Source: Desulfatirhabdium butyrativorans DSM 18734 (GTDB lineage Bacteria; Desulfobacterota; Desulfobacteria; Desulfobacterales; Desulfatirhabdiaceae). From it: a DNA stretch of 64,000 nt. The DNA lies in the NCBI RefSeq assembly GCF_000429925.1, contig NZ_AUCU01000016.1:62001-126000 (forward strand). The letters are read 5' to 3'. This document shows, in pieces, positions 62,743 through 64,000 of the stretch (positions are counted from its first letter, which is position 1; every line of letters begins with the position of its first letter). The notes under the pieces were generated by a model. It was not told the origin of the DNA and searched no databases. It saw only the letters and a list, made by a program, of their open reading frames with translations. A program made the position numbers and the translations under genes.

Positions 62743-63399
62743 ATGACCAACGAAGAACAGATTCTGCAGCGGCTGGAAAACCTGGAGCGTCAGGTGGCCC
62801 CGCTGGCCGCCTTTGCCAAGGGAGCAGGCGAGCTGCGGGAAGAAATCGCACCGCGGATCAACGAGGCCGTCCAGGCACTCATTGTGGAGCTGGCCGATGT
62901 CGAAGCGGATTTTCGGATCGAAGATCTGCTGTATTTAATCAAGAAACTCATGCGCAACCTGAATACCCTGAACTACGTTCTCGATCAAATCCGGAACCTG
63001 GTCGATTTCGCCCTGACGGCGGAGCCGTTGCTCAAGAGCAGTGTGCCGCAGGTGATTGCCTTTCTCGACGGGTTGGAGCAGGGAGGTGTTTTCCGGTTGA
63101 TGTCGATTGCGACGGAAGTCCTGCGGAAAATCGGATCGACATATTCACCGGAGGACATGCAGCAGATCGGCGACGGCGTCGTTCGACTGATCGGGGTGCT
63201 GAAGCGATTGACGGCTCCATCCGCCCTCGATTTGCTGGAACGCGCCGCTGAAGTACCGACCCGGGTCGATCTGGCCGCTGCCCGTCCCGTGGGACTGTGG
63301 GGAATGGTCGGTGCCATGGGGGATCGGGACGTGCAGCAGGGTCTTGGGGTGTTGATGGAGCTTACCAAGGGCCTTGGGACAATCAAGGCTCAGGCGTAG
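62743..63399 (+). CDS. DUF1641 family protein
   Basis: 218 residues, mostly helical, with DUF1641-type segments such as LYLIKKLMRNLNTLNYVLDQ, VIAFLDGLEQGGVFRLMSIA and the C-terminal RPVGLWGMVGAMGDRDVQQG followed by LGVLMELTKGLG. The function is unknown, but the family is regularly found next to SQR-like or formate dehydrogenase genes. AGGAGG precedes the ATG 13 bp after the flavoprotein stop; the two are surely co-transcribed. Confidence 0.88.
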   Translation: MTNEEQILQRLENLERQVAPLAAFAKGAGELREEIAPRINEAVQALIVELADVEADFRIEDLLYLIKKLMRNLNTLNYVLDQIRNLVDFALTAEPLLKSSVPQVIAFLDGLEQGGVFRLMSIATEVLRKIGSTYSPEDMQQIGDGVVRLIGVLKRLTAPSALDLLERAAEVPTRVDLAAARPVGLWGMVGAMGDRDVQQGLGVLMELTKGLGTIKAQA

Positions 63400-63420
63400 C
63401 CTGTCGTTTGGCTCCGTACG

Positions 63421-63463
63421 TAGTGCCTGAACAGAAATCCCCTGTTCGGAGCAGCACGCCGCC
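63421..63463. repeat. TAGTGCCTGAACGG element, copy J (left-end fragment)
   Basis: TAGTGCCTGAACAGAAATCC followed by CCTGTTCGGAGCAGCACGCC matches the left end of copies B and H. The right end is missing. Confidence 0.7.
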
Positions 63464-63495
63464 ATGTACCCTCTGCATCAAGAAAGGAGTATGCC

Positions 63496-64000
63496 ATGAC
63501 CGTCAAATTCAATCAATACTGGCGCATCGATCCGGAGAAACGATCCGAGTATGTAACGTTTATTCTGAAGAAATACATTCCGGGCGTCAATCGGTTGGGG
63601 ATTCATATCGTTGCCGGATGGGTGGTTCTTGTTGGCGGCTATAGCGAGATTATACTGGAAGCTGTCGCCAACGATCTGCATCTGCTCGAAGAGGCCCTGA
63701 CGAATTCAAAATACAAAACCCTGAGTCAGGATTTGCTGAAATTTATCAAAGGATACAAATCGAAGGTTCTGGTTTCGAGCGGAAGAAAAGAGGCCTATTC
63801 GAAAGAAATTCAGACCGAAATCATCAAGTTCAACCAATCCTGGGACATTATCAGTAAACATTACAACGATTACACGAACTTTACGGCTCAAACGTTTTAT
63901 CCCTGTATGGAAGAATTGGGGATCCGAATTGCCGGTGAATGGGAAGTGCTGATCGGCGAAGGGCCCCGCATGATTTGCGAAGGAAGGACCGATCAATCGG
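63496..64000 (+). CDS. internally duplicated protein of unknown function (right edge cut)
   Basis: 168 residues are visible and the frame is open at the window end. AAAGGAG lies 6 bases before the ATG. Two similar halves can be seen: FNQYWRIDPE...LGIHIVAGWVVLVGG (about 5-48) and FNQSWDIISK...LGIRIAGEWEVLIGEG (about 111-155). Each has the strand-helix-strand look of a ferredoxin-like (Dabb/NIPSNAP-type) barrel. Cytoplasmic, no signal. It lies behind repeat copy J after the SQR-DUF1641 pair. No function can be assigned. Confidence 0.72.
   Translation, partial: MTVKFNQYWRIDPEKRSEYVTFILKKYIPGVNRLGIHIVAGWVVLVGGYSEIILEAVANDLHLLEEALTNSKYKTLSQDLLKFIKGYKSKVLVSSGRKEAYSKEIQTEIIKFNQSWDIISKHYNDYTNFTAQTFYPCMEELGIRIAGEWEVLIGEGPRMICEGRTDQS

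Overview
The window reads as chromosome of an anaerobic, probably sulfate-reducing Desulfobacterota bacterium (Desulfobacterales-like). This is inferred from gene content, not from a database match: a 2-hydroxyacyl-CoA dehydratase/benzoyl-CoA reductase-type protein with its activase, an ADP-forming acyl-CoA synthetase, two TRAP transporters, a Tat-exported tetrathionate-reductase-type molybdoenzyme, a membrane-bound sigma-54 activator, a sulfide:quinone oxidoreductase-like protein and an FmdE/molybdopterin fusion. No rRNA, tRNA, CRISPR array or complete transposase was found.

Layout. 1-12.3 kb is a surface-polysaccharide/accessory zone: methyltransferases, glycosyltransferases, a GSCFA protein, a heparinase II/III-like lyase, a B12/radical-SAM protein, a DUF4143 ATPase behind a leaderless-looking promoter, and a relic that joins a PAS domain fragment to a glycosyltransferase fragment. 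12.7-24.3 kb is more housekeeping-like: a nucleotide-transporter-like/HEAT/cNMP fusion, a STAS protein with a glycosyltransferase, a NYN protein, then a tight operon ftsB-like, TPR protein, unknown, plsC, RNase J, ftsK, methyltransferase. 24.3-26.8 kb has pxpA, a Dabb protein and a secreted MetX-like hydrolase.

27.0-50.5 kb is a catabolic island. A FadR/GntR regulator sits in a divergent promoter region. To the left lie DUF3237 and a TRAP binding protein; to the right lie an acyl-CoA ligase, TRAP permeases and an acyl-CoA dehydrogenase. A long leftward series follows: FmdE-MoCF fusion, CoA-transferase alpha and beta, MFS carrier, second TRAP system (P, Q, M), tandem-ACT protein, ketopantoate-reductase-like protein, dehydratase activase, single dehydratase subunit and ADP-forming acyl-CoA synthetase. 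I read it as uptake, CoA activation, reduction/dehydration and beta-oxidation of an organic, possibly 2-oxo or 2-hydroxy, acid. The substrate cannot be named from sequence.

51.0-63.4 kb is a sulfur-redox island: a PhnD-type lipoprotein and a membrane-anchored sigma-54 activator, a GG-N10-GC promoter, a receiver-like protein, ttrB-ttrC-ttrA-like genes, a TorD-type chaperone, a MOSC protein, an SQR-like flavoprotein, a DUF1641 protein and an internally duplicated protein cut by the right edge. TtrS, as known, carries a PhnD-like sensor domain. Here that domain and the activator are separate proteins, which is the most interesting regulatory arrangement in the window.

Scattered through the accessory parts are at least ten copies or fragments of one non-autonomous element, with ends like TAGTGCCTGAACGG...CCGTTCAGGCACTA. 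They are up to about 315 bp long. Two of them supply the stop codon or C-terminus of neighbouring genes. A heptamer array, perfect GGCCGGTC-centred palindromes and another inverted-end repeat fill other gaps.
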